From: Natrinema hispanicum
GTDB lineage: Archaea > Halobacteriota > Halobacteria > Halobacteriales > Natrialbaceae
Length of the DNA stretch: 64,000 nucleotides
Assembly: GCF_900111485.1 (NCBI RefSeq)
Contig: NZ_FOIC01000001.1
Location: 124,001 to 188,000, forward strand
Direction: 5' to 3'
The notes beneath the pieces are model-generated. The model had not been told where the DNA came from. It worked only from the letters and a program-made list of their open reading frames with translations, and searched no databases. Positions within the stretch are counted from its first letter, which is position 1. Each line of letters opens with the position of its first letter. Position numbers and translations under genes: made by a program. Shown in pieces: positions 42,686 to 50,613 of this stretch.

Positions 42686-44602
42686 ATGCCGAGCATTTCA
42701 GATTATATTCAGGACTTGAACCACCGTATCTTCCTACCGGGATTGCAACGCGAGTTCGTCTGGTCCGAAAAACAGACCGAGAACTTGTTTGATTCCCTCA
42801 TTAGGGAGTATCCTGTTGGTCTCATAACTCGGTGGGACGTGGCCCATTCCAATGCCGATTATTATCCGTATAAGTTCATCCGAAACTATGCTGACGATGA
42901 TCGAGCCATTCCCGATCCAGTCAATGAGGAGGGGTTCTGGAAGTACAATGAAGAAGCCGATGAGGAGAACGTTGATTTGAGTTATCTCGTAATCGACGGG
43001 CAGCAGCGCCTAACTTCCCTCTTTATTGGACTATTCGGTAAACGACTCAAGTACACCACTGGAAGAGGAGGACGAAGAGAGAACATCAATGATTGGTCCT
43101 CCTATGAACTTTGTATTAATCTCCTTGGTCATCCTGACTTTGACGGTGAGAATTTAGCTGGAGACTACGAATTCGAGTTCCGAAGAACAGATGATTATGA
43201 TGCTAATCACGAGTTCGGGTACGTAGAATCATCTGATGGAACCCAGCGATATTGGTTCCCGCTTCCGAAGATGATGAACGAGAATCGTGAGGTGAGAAAC
43301 GCTCGAGAACTCCGAAGAATCACAGAGGAAACGCTCAATGATGTTAATCTGACTGAAGATCGACGAAATGAATTGCTAGACATTCGTTCAGAAGTCATCC
43401 CGAAGGTTGAATCCAGAATTCTTGATGCTACCCTCCCGAATAAAGATGTGAAGAAGTCTTCATCGGAGATCAAAGAGATCTTCCAGCGTATTAATGTTGA
43501 AGGTGAGGACCCAGATCCGCATCAACTCTTGATGTCACGAATGATGAGTACCTGGCCATTTACTGAGCCAGAAGAGAAGCAAATCAACCCCAGAAAGAAA
43601 ACAAAGGAATGGGTTCAGAGTTATCAGGAAGCATTTGAGGAATATGATAGGAAAATTGACCGGGAACTCTTCATGCGATATTCTGTCTACCTAATAAATG
43701 ACGTGCTGAAGACACAGCCAGTGAGTAATTTATCAGATAACGAGCTACTCACAATCCGTGGTAAATGGTTGAAAGACGGGGAGAGGTTTTCCACGCACGA
43801 TACAGGCGATTGTCAGTGGTTCTGTTACAGCCTTGACGCTGCTCTCAAGTCTGTCACAACATTAGGCTTCACGCGAAAAACAATGTCAACAATGCCGATG
43901 ATCGCGGCATTAGCTAAGTTCTATTACTATAACCCAGATGCCGATCCTGAAGATACAGATAATCTCCAGAATATCTATCGGTTCTTGTCCAAACTTCTTC
44001 TACTGAAATCTTCAAAAGGATCACTTGGACGTGTTGAGGCAACGCGTCTTTCAAACTTCCTCCATGAAAATATGGATCGGAATTATTCAGAGTTCCCAGA
44101 AGAGGAGGCATTTAGCTACATATTCGACTATCTCGATATCGAAATTGGCGAAGATACCGTGAGAAATATTGTAGAAAATGCAGAATATGACACCGGAACG
44201 CGTGGCCGGAACAATATTTTCACGAGCTGGGATGTTGCTGCGATTCTCAACCTCTCAACTCCAGCCTTTGAGTACGCCGATGTAGACAATCTCGAGGTGG
44301 ATCACATCTTCCCTGCTTCCAGATCGGATCATATCGAGAGGCAAGTCGATTTAGATGAAGATGAGGAATTCAATATTCATCGAATCGGGAACCTTCAGTT
44401 GCTTCCCAAAGAAGTAAACCGGCAAAAGAATGACGAACTACCTCGAGATTGGCTGGATACACTTAGTGACACAGAGAGAGCGCAATACAAGCGTGTGAAT
44501 AGCTTCCCCAATGAGTTCCCAGTTCCAGACAATTATCAAGAGTTTGTGACCAAGCGGGAAAAGAGTCTAATTGAAGAGGTGACCCAACAAATCAAGTCGT
44601 AA
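42686..44602 (+). CDS. DUF262/DUF1524 (GmrSD-like) nuclease
   Basis: A 638-residue protein. The N-terminal DUF262 domain shows FLPGLQREFVWSEKQTENLF (16-35), EYPVG (41-45) and VIDGQQRLTSL (102-112), the ParB/Srx-like nucleotide-binding core. The C-terminal DUF1524 domain has the HNH-type VDHIFPASRSDH near 538-549 and IGNLQLLPKEVN near 568-579. GmrSD, BrxU and SspE share this layout and act on modified or unmodified phage DNA in an NTP-dependent manner. Both halves look intact here. The gene is flanked by two C5 methyltransferases, and its 3' end overlaps the second by 11 bp. Confidence 0.88.
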   Translation: MPSISDYIQDLNHRIFLPGLQREFVWSEKQTENLFDSLIREYPVGLITRWDVAHSNADYYPYKFIRNYADDDRAIPDPVNEEGFWKYNEEADEENVDLSYLVIDGQQRLTSLFIGLFGKRLKYTTGRGGRRENINDWSSYELCINLLGHPDFDGENLAGDYEFEFRRTDDYDANHEFGYVESSDGTQRYWFPLPKMMNENREVRNARELRRITEETLNDVNLTEDRRNELLDIRSEVIPKVESRILDATLPNKDVKKSSSEIKEIFQRINVEGEDPDPHQLLMSRMMSTWPFTEPEEKQINPRKKTKEWVQSYQEAFEEYDRKIDRELFMRYSVYLINDVLKTQPVSNLSDNELLTIRGKWLKDGERFSTHDTGDCQWFCYSLDAALKSVTTLGFTRKTMSTMPMIAALAKFYYYNPDADPEDTDNLQNIYRFLSKLLLLKSSKGSLGRVEATRLSNFLHENMDRNYSEFPEEEAFSYIFDYLDIEIGEDTVRNIVENAEYDTGTRGRNNIFTSWDVAAILNLSTPAFEYADVDNLEVDHIFPASRSDHIERQVDLDEDEEFNIHRIGNLQLLPKEVNRQKNDELPRDWLDTLSDTERAQYKRVNSFPNEFPVPDNYQEFVTKREKSLIEEVTQQIKS

Positions 44603-45722
44603 TCAAATTGGTCTGCAGGTGCTCCTTTACTGCCTCAGCAACAGATTTTGCTAGTTTCGGAGGAACCGCGTTTCCTACTTGAGTGTACTGAGGAACGGTA
44701 TTTCGTCGACGCTTACCACCCGTTGTTCGGGGTCCCTTAAATTCAAATGTGTCCGGGAAAGACTGAATTCTCGCGAGCTCACGGACGGTAGGAATACGCG
44801 GTCGAGAATAATGTATGAAATCTTCAGGAAGTGTTGTGACTGTTGGTGCAGGCTTTTTTGGATCCCAACGTTTCATTGAATGTTTTTTAGTCTGATATTC
44901 TTCGTCGAGATCGCCCATCTCGTCACCAGGCTCAAACCGCTTAAACCGTTCCCGAACGGTTTCACCGTGATTAGTAGCTTTATGATTGAAGATCTTCTCT
45001 GAGCTATCTCTCATCTCTTCTTGATAGTCGGTGGTCGCGCTTAGCTCGTATTCCATAGATTTCTCACCATACCTGAGATAGGAGAGATCGTCAATAGCAT
45101 CTTCAACAGAGATGTATTCTTCTAAATCTCTGGATTCAGCAGAGCGATCATCATCAGGACCATAGTGCGTAGGAGATGGTGGTTCAATCACCCCTTCTTT
45201 CGAAGCGAGGAAAAATACACGATCACGGAGTTGGGGAACTCCGTAATGAGCAGCTCGAAGGGTGGGTGGGTGATCCTCAATATTATAACCGGCGTCCCGA
45301 AATGCTCTTATTATCCGCTTTTTGTATTCACCATCCGCCATGTGAAGGATTCCAGTTACGTTCTCCATCACAACTGCATCTGGATCAAAATACTCGACAA
45401 TATTGATATAATTGGCAACCAGTGAGTTTCGAGGATCATCTGGGTCCATTTTTCCTGCCGTCGAGAAACCTTTACACGGAGGTCCTCCAATGACAACATC
45501 TACCTCTTCTGGCTCAACATTCACCCTCTCGGATAGTTCTTGAGGACTAATTTTATCAAGATATACTCCCGCAGTAGTCACGTTCTCTAGATTATGTTCA
45601 TATGACTCTAAGGCAGCCTCACTTTTATCTGCAGCAGCAAGTAGGTCAAAACCAGCCTCTTGAAATCCAAGAGAAAACCCGCCGGCACCAGCGAAGAGAT
45701 CAATACAAGTCGGCTTACCCAT
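44592..45722 (-). CDS. DNA (cytosine-5-)-methyltransferase, second paralogue
   Basis: A 376-residue enzyme from the ATG at 45722 (ATGs at 45737 and 45749 would add 5 or 9 residues). Motif I DLFAGAGGFSLGF, catalytic GGPPCKGFS, ENVTG, QLRDRVFFLA and QVGNAVPP are all present. The region NHKATNHGETVRERFKRFEPG and the following YTQ/RIPTVREL blocks match the first methyltransferase closely, so the two share ancestry including the recognition part. It is convergent with and overlaps the DUF262/DUF1524 gene by 11 bp. Low GC, as in the rest of the cargo. Confidence 0.95.
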   Translation of the reverse strand: MGKPTCIDLFAGAGGFSLGFQEAGFDLLAAADKSEAALESYEHNLENVTTAGVYLDKISPQELSERVNVEPEEVDVVIGGPPCKGFSTAGKMDPDDPRNSLVANYINIVEYFDPDAVVMENVTGILHMADGEYKKRIIRAFRDAGYNIEDHPPTLRAAHYGVPQLRDRVFFLASKEGVIEPPSPTHYGPDDDRSAESRDLEEYISVEDAIDDLSYLRYGEKSMEYELSATTDYQEEMRDSSEKIFNHKATNHGETVRERFKRFEPGDEMGDLDEEYQTKKHSMKRWDPKKPAPTVTTLPEDFIHYSRPRIPTVRELARIQSFPDTFEFKGPRTTGGKRRRNTVPQYTQVGNAVPPKLAKSVAEAVKEHLQTNLITT

Positions 45723-45835
45723 GACTATTTGATTCATTAAATGATTCATGTATAACCGTTTCGCTAACAGAAGATAGCTGATAGATTGTCGACAATCAAC
45801 TGCAGAGAACTCGAACTGCCGAGTGGAGTTGGATA

Positions 45836-46138
45836 CTACGTAATCTCGTGATTTGAGTAACGGTGTATCGTCGGAGAAGGCCGATTCTCGGGATCAAGCT
45901 TACCGTCAAGATATTCTTCACCCTCACAGGTAATCTCATACATATCGCTATCCTCAAAGATCGGAATAATCAGTCCAACCTCAGAGAGCATTAGACACCG
46001 CTCTTCAACTCGCCCGCGCGAAGCGGTGAGTTTTATAACTCGAGACATATGCTCCGGTGTAGACCAGGGATCTTCCGAGAGATGCTCGAGAATCCGTTCA
46101 TCGAGCGTACACATCCAGCGAGCGGGTTTTCGACTCAT
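45836..46138 (-). CDS. phiH1 repressor-like winged-helix protein 1
   Basis: A 100-residue protein with MCTLDERILEHLSEDPWSTP and a winged-helix pattern ending in MYEITCEGEEYLDGK. The opening RWMCTLDERILE parallels haloarchaeal phiH1-repressor-like proteins (WMT.WDDRILE). The gene overlaps the next by a TAATG coupling. It is probably a DNA-binding regulator, with the partner below. Confidence 0.75.
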   Translation of the reverse strand: MSRKPARWMCTLDERILEHLSEDPWSTPEHMSRVIKLTASRGRVEERCLMLSEVGLIIPIFEDSDMYEITCEGEEYLDGKLDPENRPSPTIHRYSNHEIT

Positions 46139-46452
46139 TACGATTCAGAGGTTTGGCTTGCAGTTGGGCCGTCGTTCGATCCGTTCCCGTTGAGATAGAC
46201 CTCGTTTTCAGCGTCGTATTCCTCGTCGAGATACGCTTCTCCTCGATCAGTGATTGTGTATACTCCGTTTCCGAGAGGAGTGAGCAATCCATGCTCTGCA
46301 AGTTTCTTGCATCGTCGGGATACTGAGGATGGAGATATACGAATAGCCTCTCTTTCGGTAAGATCCCCAACCCGCCCAGCATCTTCGTCGCGAATGATCT
46401 CGAGAATTCGATCATCCCAAATCGTCATCCATGTCCCAGATTGTCTCATCAC
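46138..46452 (-). CDS. phiH1 repressor-like winged-helix protein 2
   Basis: A 104-residue protein: WMTIWDDRILEIIRDEDAGR, then ISPSSVSRRCKKLAEHGLLT (recognition helix) and NGVYTITDRGEAYLDEEY (wing). This is the family pattern of the phage phiH1 repressor and relatives. The C-terminal 20 residues are Ser/Thr/Asn-rich. It precedes its paralogue in one operon, transcribed away from the integrase cluster, a usual place for an immunity repressor. Confidence 0.8.
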   Translation of the reverse strand: MMRQSGTWMTIWDDRILEIIRDEDAGRVGDLTEREAIRISPSSVSRRCKKLAEHGLLTPLGNGVYTITDRGEAYLDEEYDAENEVYLNGNGSNDGPTASQTSES

Positions 46453-46613
46453 GTTCTCAGACGGTACAGATACACCTAATCCTCCGCAATTTACTGATTA
46501 GACTAAAACTTGACCAATATGCCCGACCGGTGCATTTATGCAATACCACTCTAATTGTGCAGGTGAGGAGCTGCCAACTCGGCTGAAGATGACTCTTGTT
46601 GGTATGTGAGGCC

Positions 46614-46635
46614 GGGCGGCGTTGGAGCGCCGCCC
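46614..46635. repeat. 8-bp GC hairpin upstream of the integrase operon
   Basis: GGGCGGCG (46614-46621) pairs perfectly with CGCCGCCC (46628-46635) across a 6-nt loop. It lies in the divergent region between the repressor-like and integrase operons, so it may control either, at DNA or RNA level. Confidence 0.7.
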
Positions 46636-46659
46636 AGAAGGTAGCTCCGGTGATCTGGA

Positions 46660-47211
46660 ATGAATCTCGGAACTTCCGTGGGGCGTGCACCCCACGCACG
46701 GCAAGAGGCATCGCCAACCAAAAGGTCTGACGCTCGGTGCGCCTGTGGCGCTCGAGCGACGGGCTACGACGCTCGACGCGAAGAACCCGCCTGTCGAGTG
46801 TGTGCAGCGCTCCGCGCTGACGGCGGGTGCGATACGGAAGCAACTGCAGAACCGCAAGCACCGGCTGGCGAACTGGTGGCCGATGGCGGCACCAAGTGGG
46901 GCGACCTCACCGGCTTTCAGCGCGACATTCTCGAGGCGATCGCCGGTATCGAGTCGGACGGGATAGATCCCTACGGACTCGCAATCGAGGAGGATCTCGA
47001 GGAGTACTACGACGACGTTCTCCACAGCCGGCTGTACCAAAACCTCGATAGCCTGACTGACGACGGGTTCATCGAACGCGGCGAACTCGACGGACGAACG
47101 AACAGCTACACGCTGACGACCGAGGCCGAAGCACTGCTCAAGGAAAGTGTCCGCCGGCGTGCTGATGCTTGCGGGCTTCAGATGGCCGCAACCGACGGGG
47201 GAGACCGATGA
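46660..47211 (+). CDS. zinc-ribbon / PadR-like winged-helix protein
   Basis: A 183-residue protein. Residues about 28-52 form a small zinc ribbon (CACGARATGYDARREEPACRVC). From about residue 80 a winged helix of the PadR type follows (FQRDILEAIAGIESDG; LYQNLDSLTDDGFIERGELD; NSYTLTTEAEALL). The first 25 residues and the hairpin at 46677 fall in the same frame; a non-ATG start further down is possible. It overlaps the next gene by 4 bp and heads the integrase operon; it may regulate excision. Confidence 0.75.
   Translation: MNLGTSVGRAPHARQEASPTKRSDARCACGARATGYDARREEPACRVCAALRADGGCDTEATAEPQAPAGELVADGGTKWGDLTGFQRDILEAIAGIESDGIDPYGLAIEEDLEEYYDDVLHSRLYQNLDSLTDDGFIERGELDGRTNSYTLTTEAEALLKESVRRRADACGLQMAATDGGDR
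46677..46696. repeat. 7-bp hairpin at the start of the zinc-ribbon/PadR gene
   Basis: CGTGGGG (46677-46683) and CCCCACG (46690-46696) flank a 6-nt loop. If transcription begins upstream, this stem would sit near the ribosome entry of the gene. Confidence 0.6.
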
Positions 47212-47417
47212 GTGCCGAGCCTGAGACGGTCTCCTGCGCGACCTGCGGGGAGACTGCCCGGAGAACTGCCTGGGGAAAGACAGACGCGGCCTGCTATCGC
47301 TGTACCGAGTGCCACGCTGGCGGCCACATCGTTCACACCGAAGACGGCAGAGAACTCCGTCGAGGCGGTGTCTTCCGCAGACTCAGCAACTTCGCGACAC
47401 GGAGGGTCAGCGCATGA
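47208..47417 (+). CDS. 69-residue zinc-ribbon protein
   Basis: The start at 47208 overlaps the previous stop (ATGA). CATCGE and, 18 residues on, CYRCTEC give a four-Cys zinc site; the rest is Arg-rich near the end. It is a typical small companion to haloarchaeal integrases and is coupled to the integrase by another 4-bp overlap. Role unknown, possibly DNA binding. Confidence 0.7.
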   Translation: MSAEPETVSCATCGETARRTAWGKTDAACYRCTECHAGGHIVHTEDGRELRRGGVFRRLSNFATRRVSA

Positions 47418-48421
47418 GCGACGACCTCGAGCCGATCACACCGCGCGAGGCGGTCGACCTCTATGTCTCGCACCGCGAACTCGAGGTGAGCGCGAAGACG
47501 CTCCAGAACCACAAGTACCGGCTCAACGCCTTCGTCGAGTGGTGTAACACGGTCGGAATCGACAACCTCAACGACCTCACTGGTCGCGATCTCCACCGAT
47601 ACCGCGTGTGGCGACAGCAAGACGTGAACATCGTCACGCTTCGCGGGCAGCTCGCAACACTGCGCGTCTTCCTCGAGTTCTGCGCGTCGATCGACGCCGT
47701 CGAGCCTGGGATGCGCGAGCGGGTGAAGCTGCCGGACGTCGACCGCGGTGACGAAGCGCGCGACGAGATGCTTGATGCCGACCGCGCTCAGAAGATTATC
47801 GGCTACCTCGAGCGGTACAAGCGCGCGAGCCGCGAGCACGTCATCATGGCGATCCTCTGGCATACGGGGATCCGCCTCGGGAGTCTTCGAGCGGTCGACC
47901 TCGAGGACTACGAGCCCGACGAACAGTGCTTCTGGCTTCGCCACCGCCCGGATACCGGGACGCCGCTCAAGAACCAGAAGCCAGCCGAGCGGGCGATTGC
48001 GCTCGACGACTACTACTGCGACGTCCTCGACGAGTACATCCGGTTTCACCGTCACGACGTCGTGGACAAGCACGGACGCGAGCCGCTCGTGACAAGCGAT
48101 CGAGGGCGGCTGAGTTCCGGGCAGATCCGTTCGGAGGTGTACCGACTTACGCAGCCCTGCATGATCGAGGGCTGTCCCCACGATCGCGAGCCGAAGGACT
48201 GCGAAGCCACGGAGTACGGGCACTACTACGACTGTCCGAGCAGTCTCTCGCCGCACACGATCAGGCGCGGGGCGATCACGTACCAGCTCCGCGAGGATAT
48301 TCCAGAGAAAATCGTCAGCGATCGGTGTGACGTTTCCTCTGAAATCCTCGATCGGCACTATGACCGCCGTACAGACCGTGAGAAGATGGAACAGCGCCGC
48401 GACTTCATCGAAGACCTATAA
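47414..48421 (+). CDS. tyrosine integrase of the element
   Basis: A 335-residue integrase. An N-terminal SAM-like core-binding domain (SAKTLQNHKYRLNAFVEW, then LNDLTGRDLHRYRVW) is followed by the catalytic domain, with Arg154 in TGIRLGSL, His281/Arg284 in SPHTIRRGA and nucleophile Tyr316 in LDRHYDRR. A Cys/His-rich insertion before the HxxR motif (CMIEGCPHDREPKDC) may bind zinc, as in many haloarchaeal integrases. It lies about 110 bp from the tRNA-Ala 3' end, so it is the likely enzyme for integration there. Confidence 0.92.
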   Translation: MSDDLEPITPREAVDLYVSHRELEVSAKTLQNHKYRLNAFVEWCNTVGIDNLNDLTGRDLHRYRVWRQQDVNIVTLRGQLATLRVFLEFCASIDAVEPGMRERVKLPDVDRGDEARDEMLDADRAQKIIGYLERYKRASREHVIMAILWHTGIRLGSLRAVDLEDYEPDEQCFWLRHRPDTGTPLKNQKPAERAIALDDYYCDVLDEYIRFHRHDVVDKHGREPLVTSDRGRLSSGQIRSEVYRLTQPCMIEGCPHDREPKDCEATEYGHYYDCPSSLSPHTIRRGAITYQLREDIPEKIVSDRCDVSSEILDRHYDRRTDREKMEQRRDFIEDL

Positions 48422-48529
48422 CAGGAACATGACTCTCAAGCAAGCAGCTGTCAGCACTGTGGCATCGATAGCCGTCAGAATACCCTCAGGGAACGGAATT
48501 CAGCAAGTAGAAGGCCTGAAAAGCCAAAT

Positions 48530-48548
48530 TTCGAGTGGACTCGCCGGG
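48530..48548. repeat. right attachment site (attR)
   Basis: The 19-bp copy of TTCGAGTGGACTCGCCGGG; positions 48536-48548 form the 3' 13 nt of tRNA-Ala. The element therefore rebuilds the tRNA end on insertion. Confidence 0.88.
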
Positions 48549-48607
48549 ATTTGAACCCGGGGCCTCTCCCATGCCAAGGGAGTGATCTACCCCTGATCTA
48601 CGAGCCC
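48536..48607 (-). tRNA. tRNA-Ala(GGC)
   Basis: The reverse complement begins GGGCTCGTAGATCAGGGG and folds into a cloverleaf: acceptor GGGCTCG/CGAGTCC, anticodon stem CTCCC/GGGAG with loop TTGGCAT (anticodon GGC), T-arm CCGGG TTCAAAT CCCGG, discriminator A. CCA is not encoded. It reads GCC codons and is the integration target of the provirus. Confidence 0.96.
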
Positions 48608-48811
48608 TCGTACGCATCCCACAGTTCCCGTCGGGTATAGATAAACCCCTCGAATTCCTCGAGCCCCGTCATGCTCACACATTCTCATCGGTTGCCGCTC
48701 GATCGGGGTCATCGGCGCTGAAGTCGTGATCGGCCAATTGAGATATCACAGCGGGTTCCGTCCAGGCAGGTTACGAACGCTTTTTGCGGGTTCCCCGACG
48801 AAGCCTGACCG

Positions 48812-49510
48812 ATGGCCGGGGATCAGGACCGTGACCGTCGAGACGACGAGCGCACCAGCCGCGGAGACGTGCGTGACACCTACGACCGTATCGCGACCCA
48901 CTTCGCCTCGACGCGGGAGTACGCGTGGCCTGAAGTCGAAGCCTTCGTCGAGCGCCACGCGACCGACTGCGACACCGCTGGTGTGGGTCTCGATCTCGGC
49001 TGTGGCAATTGCCGCCACGCCGAACTGCTGGCAGCCGATCTCGAGTCCGTCGTCGGACTCGACGTCAGCCGCGGGTTGCTCGAGACGGGCCGCGAGCGCG
49101 CGCTCGAGCATGACTTCGATGTCGCACTGATTCAGGGGGATGTGGCTTCGCTGCCGTTGGGGGACGACACCGTCGATCTCGCCGTCTACGTCGCGACGCT
49201 GCATCACCTGCCGACCCAGCGCGCTCGCCGGGCCAGTCTCGACGAACTCGCGCGGGTGCTGGCGTCCGACGGCCGCGCGCTCGTCAGCGCGTGGTCGACC
49301 GCTCACGACCGGTTCGACGAAACCGATGGCTTCGACACGATGGTCGAGTGGACCCTGCCCGGTGGCGAGACGGTCGATCGCTTCTATCACATCTACGCAC
49401 CCGACGAGTTCGAAACGGAGCTGGCCGAGAGCGACCTCTCGGTGCTCGAGTCGGAGGTCTCGAGCGGAAACTGTTATGCGACGGTGGCAGGCACGGAGTC
49501 GACACTATAG
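48812..49510 (+). CDS. Trm9-like tRNA methyltransferase
   Basis: A 232-residue SAM-dependent methyltransferase. The N-terminal DTYDRIATHFASTREYAWPEV segment is the Trm9/ALKBH8 signature; motif I is GLDLGCGNCRHAELL, and the later LPLGDDTVDLAVYVATLHHL matches the family's core. In eukaryotes Trm9 methylates the wobble uridine side chain of tRNAs such as Arg(UCU) and Glu/Gly; the archaeal role is not established. It sits between two tRNA genes. Confidence is high for fold, moderate for substrate. Confidence 0.82.
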   Translation: MAGDQDRDRRDDERTSRGDVRDTYDRIATHFASTREYAWPEVEAFVERHATDCDTAGVGLDLGCGNCRHAELLAADLESVVGLDVSRGLLETGRERALEHDFDVALIQGDVASLPLGDDTVDLAVYVATLHHLPTQRARRASLDELARVLASDGRALVSAWSTAHDRFDETDGFDTMVEWTLPGGETVDRFYHIYAPDEFETELAESDLSVLESEVSSGNCYATVAGTESTL

Positions 49511-49638
49511 TCGACCGCGGATAGCGCCTCGAGACGCTAGTTGTCGGTTGATGATCGGCTGACGGCGGCGGCACTCACGGGCGGGCGACGGATCGGAAAA
49601 GGAAGAGCCTTAAACGTGGAACGAAAACCGGAGAATGC

Positions 49639-49709
49639 GCGCGGATGGTCTAGTGGTAGGACCTGAGCCTTCCAAGCTCATGGCCCGGGTTCAAATCCCG
49701 GTCCGCGCA
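49639..49709 (+). tRNA. tRNA-Gly(TCC)
   Basis: A 71-nt cloverleaf: acceptor GCGCGGA/TCCGCGC, D-arm with GGTCTAGTGGTAGGACC, anticodon stem TGAGC/GCTCA around loop CTTCCAA (anticodon TCC), T-arm CCGGG TTCAAAT CCCGG, discriminator A. No encoded CCA. It reads GGA codons. Confidence 0.96.
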
Positions 49710-49821
49710 TTTCTGCTGCGAGCAACGTCACAAGTAACATCGAGTGTCGCTCTCTTCACATCTCGAAGACCAGAGCGGGCAGACTCCGTGGATTGTAGTA
49801 AGCTGCGTTCCAAGACCGCCC

Positions 49822-50370
49822 GTGGAGTACGAACTGCTCGGTTGGCCACCCGACGGCCCCAAACTCCGGCTCGATTACAAACGGTTCAGCTATGCCGGCA
49901 AATTCGTCATGACGAACACCGGCAAGGCGGTGGCGCGGTCAGCGGACGGCGAGATCGTCGCGGCAGTCGCGTTCAACGAGGATCGCACCGATGCGGACAC
50001 GCTGTGGCTGCGCTACGTGACCGTCGACCGCGACCGGCGCGGCGAGGGGATCGGTCCTACACTCTGCCGAGAAGTCCGCAATCGGGCCCGCGAGCGTGGC
50101 TATGAACGGCTCCGGATCGCCGTCAACAATCCCTTCGCCTACGAAGCGCTCTACCGGGCCGGCTTTGCCTACACCGGTGAGACGACGGGGATCGCGGAAC
50201 TGATCCTCGAGTATCCGACGCCGGACGACGACACTGGGTGGACCGACCGCGAGCGCTATCAGGCCGGACTCGAGGAGTTTCGCGACCGCGATCTCTCCGA
50301 CGACGAGACAGTGTTTCTCGACACGCGTCGTGACAACGAGCCGCCGGACCGCGAGACACGCGACGAGTGA
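49822..50370 (+). CDS. GNAT-family N-acetyltransferase
   Basis: A 182-residue protein taken from the GTG at 49822 (MEYELLGWPPDGP). Acetyl-CoA-binding motif A appears as RDRRGEGIGPTLCREV near residues 70-85, followed by the AVNNPFAYEALYRAGF segment of motif B. The acceptor is unknown. An in-frame ATG-less upstream extension to 49744 is unlikely. The C-terminal 30 residues are acidic, probably disordered. Confidence 0.85.
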   Translation: MEYELLGWPPDGPKLRLDYKRFSYAGKFVMTNTGKAVARSADGEIVAAVAFNEDRTDADTLWLRYVTVDRDRRGEGIGPTLCREVRNRARERGYERLRIAVNNPFAYEALYRAGFAYTGETTGIAELILEYPTPDDDTGWTDRERYQAGLEEFRDRDLSDDETVFLDTRRDNEPPDRETRDE

Positions 50371-50613
50371 CGGTCAGTGGTAGTCAGATCACTTCGGTGG
50401 GTAGCAGCTACTGGTCTGCAGTCTCACTCGGGGAGCGCACAGCTGCAGCTCGAGAGTGGGTGTGAGGGGCGTCGGGCAATATTGTTAATAAAGAACAAGA
50501 CTATGGGCGTGGTGTGTGCCGGACGCGGAGCGATCACGGTTCGGCTCTGACTCGGTCTACCGCTCGAGTCGACCGCAATCGACTTACGAGCGACTGAAAA
50601 AGTAGATCCCGAT

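Larger units (their letters stand above)
27587..48548. mobile_element. integrated halopanivirus-like provirus (tRNA-Ala site) with defence cargo
   Basis: A roughly 21-kb element delimited by 19-bp direct repeats, with a tyrosine integrase at the tRNA-proximal end. The 28.9-38 kb part encodes a virion-assembly operon in the gene order of SH1/SNJ1-type viruses: ATPase, small membrane protein, small then large jelly-roll capsid proteins, membrane proteins, spike-like proteins. The 38.3-46.5 kb part is AT-rich and carries repeats, a second recombinase, DNA modification and nuclease genes, and repressor-like genes. No large VP1 and no Rep protein were seen, so independent replication or infectivity is uncertain. 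Order-level assignment rests on motifs and synteny recognised by eye, not on a search. Confidence 0.85.

Noticed and set aside
40329-44602. Complete BREX or Ssp (DNA phosphorothioation) operon
   Set aside because: No PglZ, BrxC, DndCD/SspBCD or similar genes accompany the DUF262/DUF1524 gene; only C5 methyltransferases are present.
46457-47040. Minus-strand frames opposite the zinc-ribbon/PadR gene
   Set aside because: They are shadows of the plus-strand winged-helix gene, which shows clear helix and wing patterns.
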